Shown here in pieces: positions 19,001 through 26,932 of a stretch of 64,000 nt of DNA (positions within the stretch are counted from its first letter, which is position 1; each line of letters begins with the position of its first letter). This DNA is from Streptomyces sp. SUK 48 (lineage in GTDB: Bacteria; Actinomycetota; Actinomycetes; Streptomycetales; Streptomycetaceae): positions 3,820,001-3,884,000 of the forward strand of contig NZ_CP045740.1 of the NCBI RefSeq assembly GCF_009650765.1, given 5' to 3'. Under the pieces are notes generated by a model. The model saw only the letters and a program-made list of their open reading frames with translations. It searched no databases and had not been told where the DNA came from. The position numbers were made by a program, and so were the translations under genes.

Positions 19001-19402
19001 GGACCTGAGCCGTTCGGGATCGTCCAGGAGCCGGCGCAGCCGGGTGACATGGTTGTGCAGGGACGCCTGCGCGGAGGCCGGCGGCGCCCCGCCCCACAGC
19101 GCGTCCTTCAGCGACTCGACCGACACGACCCGGCCGGGCTCCAGCAGCAGCGCGGCGAGGAGGGCACGCATCTTGGGGCTGCCGATGGCGCGGAGGGCGT
19201 TGTCGGGTGCGGTCCCGCCGGGTGCGGGCCCGCCGGGTGCGGTTCCGGCGAGGGTGCTCCCGGCGGGGGTGTCGTCGCCGGGGGTGTCGTCCCTGGGAGC
19301 GTCGTCGCCGGGGGTGTCGTCGCCCTGATCGCCGTGCGACGGGCGGTCGTAGAGGACCAGCGGACCCAGCAGTCCGAACCGCAGCTCGCACCGCCCTTTC
19401 AC
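16061..19402 (-). CDS. SARP-type regulator with NB-ARC and TPR domains (AfsR-like)
   Basis: A 1113-residue transcriptional activator. It has an N-terminal OmpR-like winged helix and a BTAD domain to about residue 310. A long charged, Pro-rich linker leads to an NB-ARC ATPase with Walker A GMAGVGKSALALHVA and an ILLVLDDAADAAQV Walker B, and tetratricopeptide repeats run through the last ~350 residues. Such proteins activate secondary-metabolite genes by binding direct repeats at -35. Odd: the winged helix is interrupted by a tandem DDTPGDD/APGG-type insertion (about residues 25-65), encoded by DNA repeats near 19,205-19,325. GTG 19402 follows GTGGAG. It is not syntenic with afsR, and no biosynthetic cluster is visible next to it. 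Confidence 0.9.
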   Translation of the reverse strand: MKGRCELRFGLLGPLVLYDRPSHGDQGDDTPGDDAPRDDTPGDDTPAGSTLAGTAPGGPAPGGTAPDNALRAIGSPKMRALLAALLLEPGRVVSVESLKDALWGGAPPASAQASLHNHVTRLRRLLDDPERLRSVPPGYLLRVDRGELDVDVFDALVAAARAAHARQDWPGVVRSCTQALALWRGTPLSGLPDLGGHTLVPRLEEARLILLKWRYDAELALGGTRLTALVPELSALVAEHPFREAYHRQLMLALHRTGRQAEALAVHRDLRGRLIEELGVEPGPAIREAHVEVLRGSGGDDAWLPGDEGHQGRDGHEGEGGSGDRAGAGDEPCRPTETPRGAKEKKEAKRAQEAKEAESPEPSPPRRGNGHDADAPSPHRPPPAQLPPPPPNFTGRTPVHRALRHALTEPPAPGPAVALVSGMAGVGKSALALHVAHELRERFPDGQLYVNLHGATPGMPPLAPAQALATLLRDLGVEPRNVPEHPDAAAALLRSLLAPARILLVLDDAADAAQVRPLLPAGPGCAVIVTSRSPLTTLDGARRFPLTPLAGEDSAALLRALSGRPGLDAGHALVELTGGLPLALRVVAARLVARRTLTPDVLAGQLAATGGRLRQLEYDDLSVRRSLAVAHDALAAAEREADRDAALVLRRIGALDLPAYGAPLLARLTGIDARRAEAALDRLVDVALLEETAYGRYTPHDLVREFARELAEGDGEFGTAAGPSPAGRAPARAREEAHPDLVALRWYAAAAERALVAITEPGLDLDDRLRPTPAQPPEHAADVAGLRSFESAGQAFAWGETELENVVALVARNADADDPRRLAHLSVLARVLFPYVQRSGRVAEMEVLGRAALGAARRLDDEEAQAYALGDLAGLHFLTGRHNEALALTDRCLESWRRLGVPSRVRRCLNNRGLLLEGLGRYAESEEALRQSLSCARLLDDPVGEAVTHSHLGNLYEHTDPRAAIEQHRRSLAIGETAGAVIVRHSAHCNIGYAHLTLGEPAAAARHFEQSLSILGGHGDWHGESRTRLGLVRALRELGQGERAYLECGELLRRADARADRYTGGLARHQHGLLLHAQGRHQEARTAWHTALTALTGTDERSVRTELRELLAG

Positions 19403-19857
19403 GCCGCTCCACTGCCTTCCCGCGCGGTCGGGGCCGACCGTGCTCCGTGGCGGGCGCGCGCCCGCCGTACTCCTGGCGGGAATCCGTCCCGCGGGCGACG
19501 ATTTCCCGTCACCTTCCGCGGCCGGTCCCCTGACTCCGTCCGCAGGGCTTTCATCCCTGGTCAACGGCTATCCGGAGGTCCGGAGACCGGTGCGCTCACC
19601 GGCCTGCCGCCGCTGCCGCCGGGCGAGATCCGGTCACCTCACCTGTCCCGCACCGACGCCCCTCGGCCACATGTTAGCGATCCGTTGGTGAGACTTGATG
19701 TGATCATTCCATCGGAACCGGCCCGACGGCGCGCGCGTCAGTCGCGTCACTCGGGGGAGTGTCGCCGCAGGTCGGATCCGGGGACGTGGGTGGTCCCGGT
19801 CGGCGGAGGTGAACGACCGGGACCCCGTCCCGCCCCCGCGCCCGCGTCCCCGCGCCC
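19403..19857. other. Intergenic region, no gene seen
   Basis: About 455 bp between the SARP gene start and the end of the glycosyltransferase gene. It probably contains the SARP promoter; a lower-GC patch at 19,665-19,715 is the likeliest place. No convincing conserved coding frame or RNA. Confidence 0.35.
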
Positions 19858-20757
19858 TCAGATCACGGGCGGGCGCCCCAGCCTGGTCAGGCGCCACACC
19901 GTCCGCCAGCGCATCGGACGGCGCTCACCGGCCGGCTCCCGGACCCCCTCCACGAACCCGCCGAACCATGCCCGGAGCCCGGCCACGGACCGGGTGCGGG
20001 CGAGGGTGAGCAGGATCCACACCCCCAGGTGCACCGGGATGAGCGGCAGCGGCAGCCGGCGCCGTACGAGCCAGACGCGGTTGCGGGCGTTGACGCGGTA
20101 GTAGATGGCGTGCCGGGCCGGGGAGGTCTTGGGGTGCTGGAGCAGCAGTTCCGGGCAGTAGCGGATCTTCCAGCCGGCGTCGGCGGCGCGCCAGGCGAGG
20201 TCGGTCTCCTCGTGTGCGAAGAAGAACTCGGCCGGCCAGTCCCCGGTCTCGGCCAGCATGGCCGTGCTCAGGGCGTGGCCGCCGCCCAGGAATCCGGTCA
20301 CATAGCCGCCGCGCAGGGGGTCGGAGCCGCCGATCCTGGGCACATGGCGCTGCTGGGTCTCGCCGTGCCCGTCGGCGATGCGGAAACCGGCGATGCCGAG
20401 GCGCGGGTCGGCGGCGTACAGGTCCCGCACCCGGCGCAGCACGTCGGCGTCGACGAGCAGCCCGTCGTCGTCCAGTTCCACGACGACGTCGACGTCCCCG
20501 AACTCGCGCAGCCGGGCGAGGGCCACGTTGCGCCCGCCGGGGCAGCCCAGGTTCTCCGGCACGTCGATGGTGGTGACCTCGCCGGGCAGGGAGAGGCGGC
20601 GGGCGAACTCGGGGAGCCGGCAGCCGTTGCCGACGATCACGATCCGGGCGGGGGCGAGGTCCTGCTTGCCCACGGACTCCAGGAGGGCGTCGACCTCGGC
20701 GGGCCGGTTGCCCATGGTCACCACGGCGACGGCGATCCTCGGCTGCACCACGTCCAC
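19858..20757 (-). CDS. Glycosyltransferase family 2
   Basis: A 299-residue GT-A fold enzyme. IAVAVVTMGNRPAEVDALL starts the nucleotide-binding half, the metal-binding region is VVELDDDGLLVDADVL (D-x-D-like), and the acceptor-site acidic motif is AHEETDLAWRA. A single C-terminal hydrophobic stretch (LIPVHLGVWILLTLA) suggests membrane association. Acceptor unknown, possibly a surface polysaccharide. Start uncertain between GTG 20757 and GTG 20751; both have only GGGGT upstream. Confidence 0.82.
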   Translation of the reverse strand: MDVVQPRIAVAVVTMGNRPAEVDALLESVGKQDLAPARIVIVGNGCRLPEFARRLSLPGEVTTIDVPENLGCPGGRNVALARLREFGDVDVVVELDDDGLLVDADVLRRVRDLYAADPRLGIAGFRIADGHGETQQRHVPRIGGSDPLRGGYVTGFLGGGHALSTAMLAETGDWPAEFFFAHEETDLAWRAADAGWKIRYCPELLLQHPKTSPARHAIYYRVNARNRVWLVRRRLPLPLIPVHLGVWILLTLARTRSVAGLRAWFGGFVEGVREPAGERRPMRWRTVWRLTRLGRPPVI

Positions 20758-21085
20758 ACCCCATCAGGCCGGCGGCGGCGCGTTCCTGACCGGTGCCGCC
20801 CATCGTTCACCAAGATGCCGCCCCGCCCCCGCCGGTTCGCCCTCCCCCAACCCCTTTACATCCTTTTTGCGGTACTTTGCCGGACACAGGGGAATCACGG
20901 CTCCGGTCGTGACCGACCGACTCGGGCCCGGGCGGCGGGACGGGTGGCGGGGATCTGGCGCGAGCCGCGCCCGAAGCCGGACCGGCCCTTCGGCCAAAGC
21001 CCGCGTCCGGCGCGGGAATTGCCCGCCTTTGACGGCCAGTCGCCAGAAGGAGCGCTTGGCCCGTGCGAGGGGGGCGGGCCTCGGC
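20758..21085. other. Intergenic region, no gene seen
   Basis: A 328-bp gap between the glycosyltransferase and antiporter genes, with a lower-GC stretch at 20,855-20,895. Likely carries the glycosyltransferase promoter and antiporter terminator; nothing else recognised. Confidence 0.3.
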
Positions 21086-22363
21086 TCATGCCTCCTTGCT
21101 GCCGACCGAGGGGACGGTCTCGCCGGTGGGGGACGCCGGGCGGCGCGGCCGGGCGAGGAGCGTCAGCAGCGGGCTGGTCATGGCCGTCGTCACCAGGGCG
21201 ACCAGCACCAGCAGGGTGAAGAGCCGGTCGTGGATGATCCCGGCGCTCAGGCCGACGTTCAGCGCGATCAGCTCGGTGAGTCCGCGAGTGTTCAGCAGCA
21301 CCGCGACGACGGCCGACTCCCGCCTTTCCAGACCGCCCAGCCGACTCGCCAGATAGCCGGGCACCGTCTTCCCGGCGATCGCGATCAGCAGGAGCAGGCC
21401 GAGCAGGGGCACGCTCGCGCGGTCGAGCGCGCCGATGTCCAGGGAGAGCCCGGTCACCACGAAGAACAGCGGCAGCAGCAGATCCGTGGCACCCTCCATC
21501 GCCCGCAGCACATCGGCGTCGGGCGCCCCGCCGCGGCGCGGCATGACCAGCCCGGCCAGGAAGCCGCCGAAGACCGCGTGCAGCCCCAGTTCGGAGGTGG
21601 CCCAGGCACAGCTCGTCGCCAGGACGATCGCCAGCGGCAGTTGCGGCACGAACAGCCCGCCGGGCCGGTCGAGCCACCGGTTCAGCAGCGGACGGACCAC
21701 CACGAGGCCGCCCAGCACGAGTGCCAGGGTCAGCAGGGCGGTCCGCCAGACCGGCGGCCCGTGCGAGGCGCCGGGCATCGCCATGGCGAGCACGGTCCAC
21801 GCGCCGATGTCCATGAGACCGGCGGCGGACAGCGCGACGACACCGGCCCGCGTCCCGGCGATCCCGGTGTCCCGGATGATCGCGGCCAGCACCGGCAGCG
21901 CCGTGATCGACACGGTGACGGCCATGAAGAGCGTGAAGGAACGCGAGTCGACGTGGTGCTCGCCGACCGCGGAGAACGCGGACGGCACGAACGTGACCGC
22001 GCCCGTGCCCAGGAGCATCGGGACGGTCAGGGCGACGGCCCCCACCGACAGGGTCGTCCGGCCGCTCTCGCGCAGCGACCGCAGGCTCAGCTCGTAGCCG
22101 ACCACGAACATGAAGGTGACGATGGCGACCTGGGAGAGGACGGAAAGGTACGGCAGGGCCGCCGCCGGGAACAGCCGGCCGGTCGGGTTCCCCGGCAGCC
22201 GGCCCAGCAGGGTCGGGCCGAGCACCATGCCGGTCAGGATCTGCCCGATGACCGCGGGCTGACCGACCCTCCGGGCCAGCGCGCCGAGCAGCGTGGAGAC
22301 CAGCAGGATGACGGCGATGTCGCCCAGTACGGCGGTGGTGATGTCGGCGACACTCAAGGCCAC
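21086..22363 (-). CDS. Monovalent cation:proton antiporter (CPA2-like)
   Basis: A 425-residue integral membrane protein with about 12 hydrophobic segments and the Na+/H+ exchanger domain. QPAVIGQILTGMVLGPTLLG is the typical second helix region, and HAVFGGFLAGLVMPRRG lies mid-protein. Secreted secondary metabolites or ions as substrate cannot be decided: members near biosynthetic genes sometimes export, but none are here. GTG 22363 is the longest start; TTG 22357 has GGGAG at a better 7-base distance. Seven 16-bp tandem repeats lie immediately upstream. Confidence 0.88.
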   Translation of the reverse strand: MALSVADITTAVLGDIAVILLVSTLLGALARRVGQPAVIGQILTGMVLGPTLLGRLPGNPTGRLFPAAALPYLSVLSQVAIVTFMFVVGYELSLRSLRESGRTTLSVGAVALTVPMLLGTGAVTFVPSAFSAVGEHHVDSRSFTLFMAVTVSITALPVLAAIIRDTGIAGTRAGVVALSAAGLMDIGAWTVLAMAMPGASHGPPVWRTALLTLALVLGGLVVVRPLLNRWLDRPGGLFVPQLPLAIVLATSCAWATSELGLHAVFGGFLAGLVMPRRGGAPDADVLRAMEGATDLLLPLFFVVTGLSLDIGALDRASVPLLGLLLLIAIAGKTVPGYLASRLGGLERRESAVVAVLLNTRGLTELIALNVGLSAGIIHDRLFTLLVLVALVTTAMTSPLLTLLARPRRPASPTGETVPSVGSKEA

Positions 22364-22381
22364 ACTCCCGGTGCTCGGTCA

Positions 22382-22490
22382 GATCGTGCCTGGGTCGGGT
22401 CGCGCTCGGCCAGATCGTGCCCGGGGCGGATCGCGACTGGGGCGGATCGTGCCTGGGGCGGATCGTGGTTGGGTGGGGTCGCGCTCGACA
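22382..22490. repeat. Seven tandem ~16-bp repeats upstream of antiporter gene
   Basis: Units begin GATCGTGC or GGTCGCGC and end in GGGGCG or similar: 22382, 22398, 22413, 22429, 22445, 22461 and 22477. Units 3, 4 and 5 differ from each other by only one to three bases. They lie 19-127 bp upstream of the antiporter start, in its promoter region. Confidence 0.85.
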
Positions 22491-22960
22491 GGGGGGTGGG
22501 GCGCGGGGGGCCTAGTGTCCGGGTAGGGGGGCGGGGCGCGGAGCCGGCGGACGTCGGTCCGGATTCTGGAGGTCGCGCCGGGGCACGGCGGGGATACGTC
22601 CCTGACGGCGTCCCGTTCCGCGACGACGTCCGAGCCGAGGTCGGCACGCACGGGGCGGCCGGCTTCGGGCGGGATGCCCCGCGCCAGCAGGGTGTTGGTG
22701 CCGATCCACGTGCAGCGCCCTCACCGTCGCAGCCGCCTGGCCGAGGTCCGGGGCGCCCCGCACGGCGGGGACACCGCGCGGTCGGCCGGCCTCCGCAGCG
22801 GCACCCGGTCCGCACGGTGGACGACCACGGCGGGGCCGGTACGACACGGTCGCCGTACCGGCGCGGTACGGTTCCCGACCCGCCGCCCGCCAGCAGCCGA
22901 TCGGAAGCCGGCCAAGGCGTTCCTCGGCGTTCCTCGAAGCGACCTTCCTGCATGCGGTGG
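22491..22960. other. Degraded region, no intact gene
   Basis: High-GC sequence between the tandem repeats and the integrase relic. Short open stretches change frame repeatedly and I recognise no domain. It fits debris of a decayed integrated element. Confidence 0.4.
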
Positions 22961-22974
22961 ATCATTGGTGTCGG

Positions 22975-23400
22975 GATGGGGTTCCGGCAGGGGGAGACGT
23001 CGGGCCGCGCCGGCCGTACGTCGACCTGGAAGCGGAGCTGTTCCGCTTGGAGTGGCAGCTTCAGCGCCTCACTTGGCGGCACGGCTGCGCGGCCCCGCAC
23101 GCATGCGGGTCGCGCCTGCACCGCTTCGAGCCGTGCCCGCCGGACTGCACCACGCACAAGGGCTACAAGCGAGGAGTTCAAGGAACTGCTCGTGGAGGCG
23201 AGCATCGATGACCGCCGTCTGTACGACGGGAGCCGGCACACCGCGGAAACGATCCTGAACGAGCTGGGTGCGGACATGCCCACCATCATGGAGATCCTGC
23301 GGCACACCCAGATCAGCCAGACGCGGCGGTACGTGAAGGCAGATCGCACCTGTCGAAGGACGCCATGCGGCGCATGGGCGAGTTCTTCGTGCCCGCGCCG
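22975..23400 (+). pseudogene. Tyrosine integrase relic (internally deleted, frameshifted)
   Basis: Two matching integrase pieces in different frames. The first (about 22985-23165) encodes RLEWQLQRLTWRHGC and HACGSRLHRFEPCPPDC, the cysteine-rich insertion common in Streptomyces actinophage/AICE integrases. The second (about 23170-23340) encodes GSRHTAETILNELGADMP and EILRHTQISQTRRYVK, the C-terminal RHT...H...Y catalytic block. The centre between them and the whole N-terminus are missing, and a further frameshift follows YVK. The relic reads toward the 3' end of tRNA-Thr, the standard orientation for a tRNA-integrated element. Confidence 0.85.
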
Positions 23401-23497
23401 GCCGACCCCGATGCGGGACCAACTGAGACCAGGACTGAGACCGCCGACAGTCGTGCGGCCCGCTCCCGGCGTCGCCCTCGCCTCCGCTGAACGACAA

Positions 23498-23530
23498 AAC
23501 CCCAGGTCAGTGAACTTCTGACCTGGGGTT
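23498..23530 (-). terminator. Rho-independent terminator of tRNA-Thr
   Basis: Perfect 13-bp arms (23498-23510 and 23518-23530) with a 7-nt loop, followed on the minus strand by TTTTG. It begins five bases beyond the tRNA 3' end. Confidence 0.88.
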
Positions 23531-23534
23531 CCAG

Positions 23535-23611
23535 TGGAGCCGCTTTCGGGATTCGAACCCGAGACCTACGCATTACGAGTGCGTTGCTCTGGCCATCTGA
23601 GCTAAAGCGGC
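23535..23611 (-). tRNA. tRNA-Thr (anticodon CGU), CCA encoded
   Basis: Acceptor stem GCCGCTT/AAGCGGC, D-arm AGCTCAGATGGCCAGAGC, anticodon loop CTCGTAA (anticodon CGT, reads ACG), T-arm CGGGTTCGAATCCCG. A discriminator T and an encoded CCA (23537-23535) complete a 77-nt gene. The TTCGAAT block is a typical attB crossover position, and an integrase relic lies just beyond the 3' end. Confidence 0.96.
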
Positions 23612-23718
23612 GTGCTGCGTGCACCTAGGGTGCGGTTGGCAACGTCGGTAAGTCTACACAGGTTCCGGGGGTGCTTCGCACCGGCCCCGGGGCCGGGGTC
23701 CGGGGCCGGTACGGGGAG

Positions 23719-25347
23719 CTAGGAGCAGCGTTTGCCCGGGGTGGGCGGGGTGCCGTGGAGGAGGTAGGTGTCGATGGCGGAGTCGACGCAGGTGCTGCCG
23801 CGCAGGAAGGCGGTGTGGCCGTCGCCGGCGTAGGTCAGGAGGTGCCCGGAGGACAGCTGGCCGGCCAGGGACCGGGCCCAGCGGTAGGGGGTGGCCGGGT
23901 CCCGGGTGGTGCCGACGACCACGATCGGCGCCGCGCCCTTCGCCGTGATGCGGTGCGGCTCGCCCGTGGCCCGCACCGGCCAGTACGCGCAGTTCAGCGA
24001 CGACCAGGCCAGGCCCTCGCCGAAGACCGGTGACGCCTTCTCGAACGCGGCCTGCGCCTGCCGCAGCTGCTCGGGGCCGGTGAAGGCGGGCGGCAGGTCC
24101 AGGCAGTTCACGGCGTTGTTGGCCATCATCAGGTTGCTGTAGTGGCCACTGGCGTCGCGCTCGTAGTAGCTGTCGGAGAGGGCGAGCAGCGCCGCGCCGT
24201 CGCCCTTCATCGCCGAGGTCAGCGCCGCGCGCAGCTGACTCCAGGCGCCCTCGTCGTACATCGCCGCGATCACGCCCGTCGTGGCCAGCGCCTCGCCCAG
24301 CTTGCGGCCGTCGCCGTCGCCCGTCGCCACCGGGTGGCCGTCCAGCCTGCGGAAGAAGGCCCTGAGGTGGTCGGCGGCCCCCGCCTGCGTCGTAGCCCTG
24401 CCCCCGAGCGGGCAGTCCGTGCGGCGCAGGCAGTCCCGCGTGAACGCCTGGAACGCCGTCTCGAAGCCCCGCGCCTGCTCCAGGTTCACGGTGCGGGAGT
24501 CCAGCGAGGGGTCCAGCGCGCCGTCCAGGACCACCCGGCCCACCCGGCTCGGGAAGAGGCCGGCGTAGGTCGCCCCGAGGAAGGTGCCGTACGACGCCCC
24601 CACGTAGTTCAGCTTCGCGTCGCCCAGCGCCGCGCGCAGGACGTCCATGTCCCGGGCCACCTCGACCGTGGAGACATGCCGCAGCAGCCGCGCCGAGTGC
24701 GCCCCGCACGCCTGCGCGAACTTCTGGTCCGCGGCGACCGCCGCGTTCTGCTCCGCCCGGTCGTCGGGGGTCACGTCGGTCTGCGTGTACGTGTCCATCT
24801 GCCGGTCGTCGAGGCACTCGACGGGCTCGCTGCGGGCGACGCCGCGCGGGTCCATCGCCACCATGGCGTAGCGGGCGCGGACCTCGGCGGGGTAGCCGGC
24901 ACCGGCGTACTGCTGGAGGTAGCCCACCGCCGAGCCGCCCGGGCCGCCCGGGTTGACCAGCAGCGAACCGAGCGGCTTGCCCTTGCCGGTGGCGGCCTTG
25001 CGGGTCACCGCGAGCCGTACGTCGCCCGCGCCCGGCCGGTCGTAGTCCAGCGGCGCCTTCATCGTGGCGCACTGGAAGCCGGGGGCGCCGCAGTCGCGCC
25101 AGGTCAGCCGCTGCGTGTAGTACGGGGCCAGCGCAGCCGGAATCGCGCGCGGCAGCGGGGCCAGGACGGGGGCGCTCGCCGCCACGTCGGACCGCGCCGA
25201 CGCCGCCGGGGACTGCTTGATCGAGCTGCTGCCAGGGGAGCACGCGGACACGAGGAGGGCCGCGGTCATCAGGGCGACGGCCGTGAAGCGGGCGCGGGCC
25301 GCGGGATGCCCGCCGCGCGGCCGGGAGGGTGAGGGCCTGGAGTGCAT
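23719..25347 (-). CDS. Secreted alpha/beta-hydrolase, tripeptidyl-aminopeptidase-like lipoprotein
   Basis: A 542-residue exported hydrolase of the Streptomyces SlpD/SlpE and tripeptidyl aminopeptidase group. The signal peptide ends VALMTAALLVSAC with a lipobox. The oxyanion region is LVNPGGPGGSA and the nucleophile elbow GASYGT. The Asp is expected in VVVGTTRDPATPY and the catalytic His in YAGDGHTAF, followed by the TAP C-terminal domain. It probably trims N-terminal tripeptides from secreted proteins or peptides in the cell wall. Transcribed away from the tRNA. Confidence 0.9.
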   Translation of the reverse strand: MHSRPSPSRPRGGHPAARARFTAVALMTAALLVSACSPGSSSIKQSPAASARSDVAASAPVLAPLPRAIPAALAPYYTQRLTWRDCGAPGFQCATMKAPLDYDRPGAGDVRLAVTRKAATGKGKPLGSLLVNPGGPGGSAVGYLQQYAGAGYPAEVRARYAMVAMDPRGVARSEPVECLDDRQMDTYTQTDVTPDDRAEQNAAVAADQKFAQACGAHSARLLRHVSTVEVARDMDVLRAALGDAKLNYVGASYGTFLGATYAGLFPSRVGRVVLDGALDPSLDSRTVNLEQARGFETAFQAFTRDCLRRTDCPLGGRATTQAGAADHLRAFFRRLDGHPVATGDGDGRKLGEALATTGVIAAMYDEGAWSQLRAALTSAMKGDGAALLALSDSYYERDASGHYSNLMMANNAVNCLDLPPAFTGPEQLRQAQAAFEKASPVFGEGLAWSSLNCAYWPVRATGEPHRITAKGAAPIVVVGTTRDPATPYRWARSLAGQLSSGHLLTYAGDGHTAFLRGSTCVDSAIDTYLLHGTPPTPGKRCS

Positions 25348-25452
25348 CAGGCGAGCGTAACGCTGGGCGACGCGACGGATGCGGGGAGTCGGGATTGTCG
25401 CCCCGTACGAGGGACGCGGCCCGGGACGCGCCTCGGGAGGGGGCTCCGGACG

Positions 25453-25550
25453 GACTCCGTCATCGGCCCTGCCCCCAGCACCACCGGCCCCGTCATCGGC
25501 CTGCCGCCAGCGCCACCGGCCCCGTCATCTGCCCGCTCATGACGCCACCG
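25453..25550. repeat. Three imperfect 32-bp tandem repeats
   Basis: Units at 25453-25486, 25487-25518 and 25519-25550 share the core CCGTCATC and end GCCACCG. They lie between the peptidase and the 3' end of holB. Confidence 0.7.
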
Positions 25551-25581
25551 ATTTCGTCACCACCCCCCGCCATCGCCTCCG

Positions 25582-26787
25582 TCACCCCGCCCGCAGCGCC
25601 ATCGTCATCGCCTCCACCGCCAGCAGCGGAGCCACATTGCGGTCCAGCGCGTCGCGGCACGCGGCGATCGCCTCGATGCGGCGCAGGGTGGACTCCGGGG
25701 AGCTGGCGCGGGCCAGCCGGTCCAGGGCGTCCTGCGCGTCGGCGTTGGCGATCGCGACGCGGGAGCCGAGCTGGAGGGCGAGCACGTCGCGGTAGAAGGT
25801 GGTGAGGTCGCCGAGGGCCACGTCCAGGCTGTCGCGCTGGGTACGGGTCCTGCGGCGCTTCTGCATGTCCTCCAGGTCCTTCATCACGCCCGCCGTGCCG
25901 CGCGGCAGCCGGCCGCCCTGGGCCGCGCCGAGCGCCGCCTTCAGCTCCTCGGACTCCTTGCCGTCCATCTCCTCGGCGAGCTGCTTGGCGTCCTCGGCGG
26001 CCGCGTCGACCAGTTCCTGGGCGGCCCGCAGGCAGGCGCCGACCTCGTCCAGGCGCAGCGGGAGCTTCAGGACGGCGGCGCGGCGCTCGCGGGCCGCCGG
26101 GTCGGTGGCCAGGCGCCGGGCGCGGTCCACGTGCCCCTGGGTGGCGCGGGCCACGTCGGCCGCTGCTTGGGGGTCCACGCCGTCGCGTCGTACGAGCATG
26201 TCGGCGACCGCGTCCACGGACGGTGTGCGCAGGTTCAGATGGCGGCAGCGGGAGCGGATGGTCGGCAGGACGTCCTCGATGGAGGGGGCGCAGAGCAGCC
26301 AGACCGTGCGGGGGGCGGGCTCCTCGACGGCCTTGAGCACGGCGTTCGCCGACTTCTCGTTCAGCCGCTCGGCGTCCTCGACCAGGATGATCTGCCAGCG
26401 GCCGTTGGCCGGGGCGGTGAACGACTTGCGGACGGTGTCCCGCATGTCCTTCACCAGGATCTCGGCGCCGACCGCGGCGACCGCGGTGACGTCCGCGTGG
26501 GTGCCGAGCAGCGCGGTGTGGCAGCCGTCGCAGAAGCCGCAGCCGGGGACGCCGCCGAGGGCGCGGTCGGGGCTCACGCACTGGAGGGCCGCGGCGAAGG
26601 CCCGCGCCGCCTGGTTGCGGCCCGCGCCGGGCGGCCCGGTGAACAGCCACGCGTGTGTCATCCGGGACGTCTCCGGCAGCGGTTCGTCCGTCGCGGCGGC
26701 GGTGACCTGGGCGTCGGCGTCCCGGGCGGCGGCGCCCAGCACCGCGCTCACCTTCTCCTGCCCGACGAGGTCGTCCCACACGGTCAT
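25582..26787 (-). CDS. holB: DNA polymerase III subunit delta'
   Basis: A 401-residue clamp-loader subunit. FTGPPGAGRNQAARAFA is the altered P-loop expected of delta' (no ATP hydrolysis). The zinc module is CVSPDRALGGVPGCGFCDGC, the sensor region is IILVEDAERLNEKSANAVL, and the SRC-type motif is IRSRCRHLNLR. It loads the beta clamp with DnaX and HolA. Starts at ATG 26787. It lies downstream of the thymidylate kinase gene, an arrangement common in bacteria (tmk-holB), but here a 44-bp palindrome separates them. Confidence 0.94.
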   Translation of the reverse strand: MTVWDDLVGQEKVSAVLGAAARDADAQVTAAATDEPLPETSRMTHAWLFTGPPGAGRNQAARAFAAALQCVSPDRALGGVPGCGFCDGCHTALLGTHADVTAVAAVGAEILVKDMRDTVRKSFTAPANGRWQIILVEDAERLNEKSANAVLKAVEEPAPRTVWLLCAPSIEDVLPTIRSRCRHLNLRTPSVDAVADMLVRRDGVDPQAAADVARATQGHVDRARRLATDPAARERRAAVLKLPLRLDEVGACLRAAQELVDAAAEDAKQLAEEMDGKESEELKAALGAAQGGRLPRGTAGVMKDLEDMQKRRRTRTQRDSLDVALGDLTTFYRDVLALQLGSRVAIANADAQDALDRLARASSPESTLRRIEAIAACRDALDRNVAPLLAVEAMTMALRAG

Positions 26788-26873
26788 GGGTCACGCCGCC
26801 CTTCCGTCACACTCCGCGTTCCGACCTCCATTGTGCGGGTGGGGTACGACAACCGGGACCAGGCCGGAAACGC

Positions 26874-26917
26874 GGACGGCGCTCTCACCCTGCCGCGGCA
26901 GGGTGAGAGCGCCGTCC
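26874..26917 (-). terminator. 44-bp perfect palindrome between tmk and holB
   Basis: Every base from 26874 to 26895 pairs with 26917 to 26896; the inner sequence is CTCACCCTGCCG/CGGCAGGGTGAG. The transcript would form a 20-bp-plus hairpin 16 bases beyond the MFS-tmk stop. It would stop or attenuate read-through into holB. Confidence 0.85.
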
Positions 26918-26932
26918 CGAAGAGGTCCGGGG

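Noticed and set aside
16136..20101. A very long open frame antisense to the SARP regulator
   Set aside because: Overlaps a full SARP/NB-ARC/TPR gene; composition is typical of GC shadow.
22491..22960. Candidate coding stretches before the integrase relic
   Set aside because: Frames switch repeatedly and no domain is visible, so no gene call is justified.
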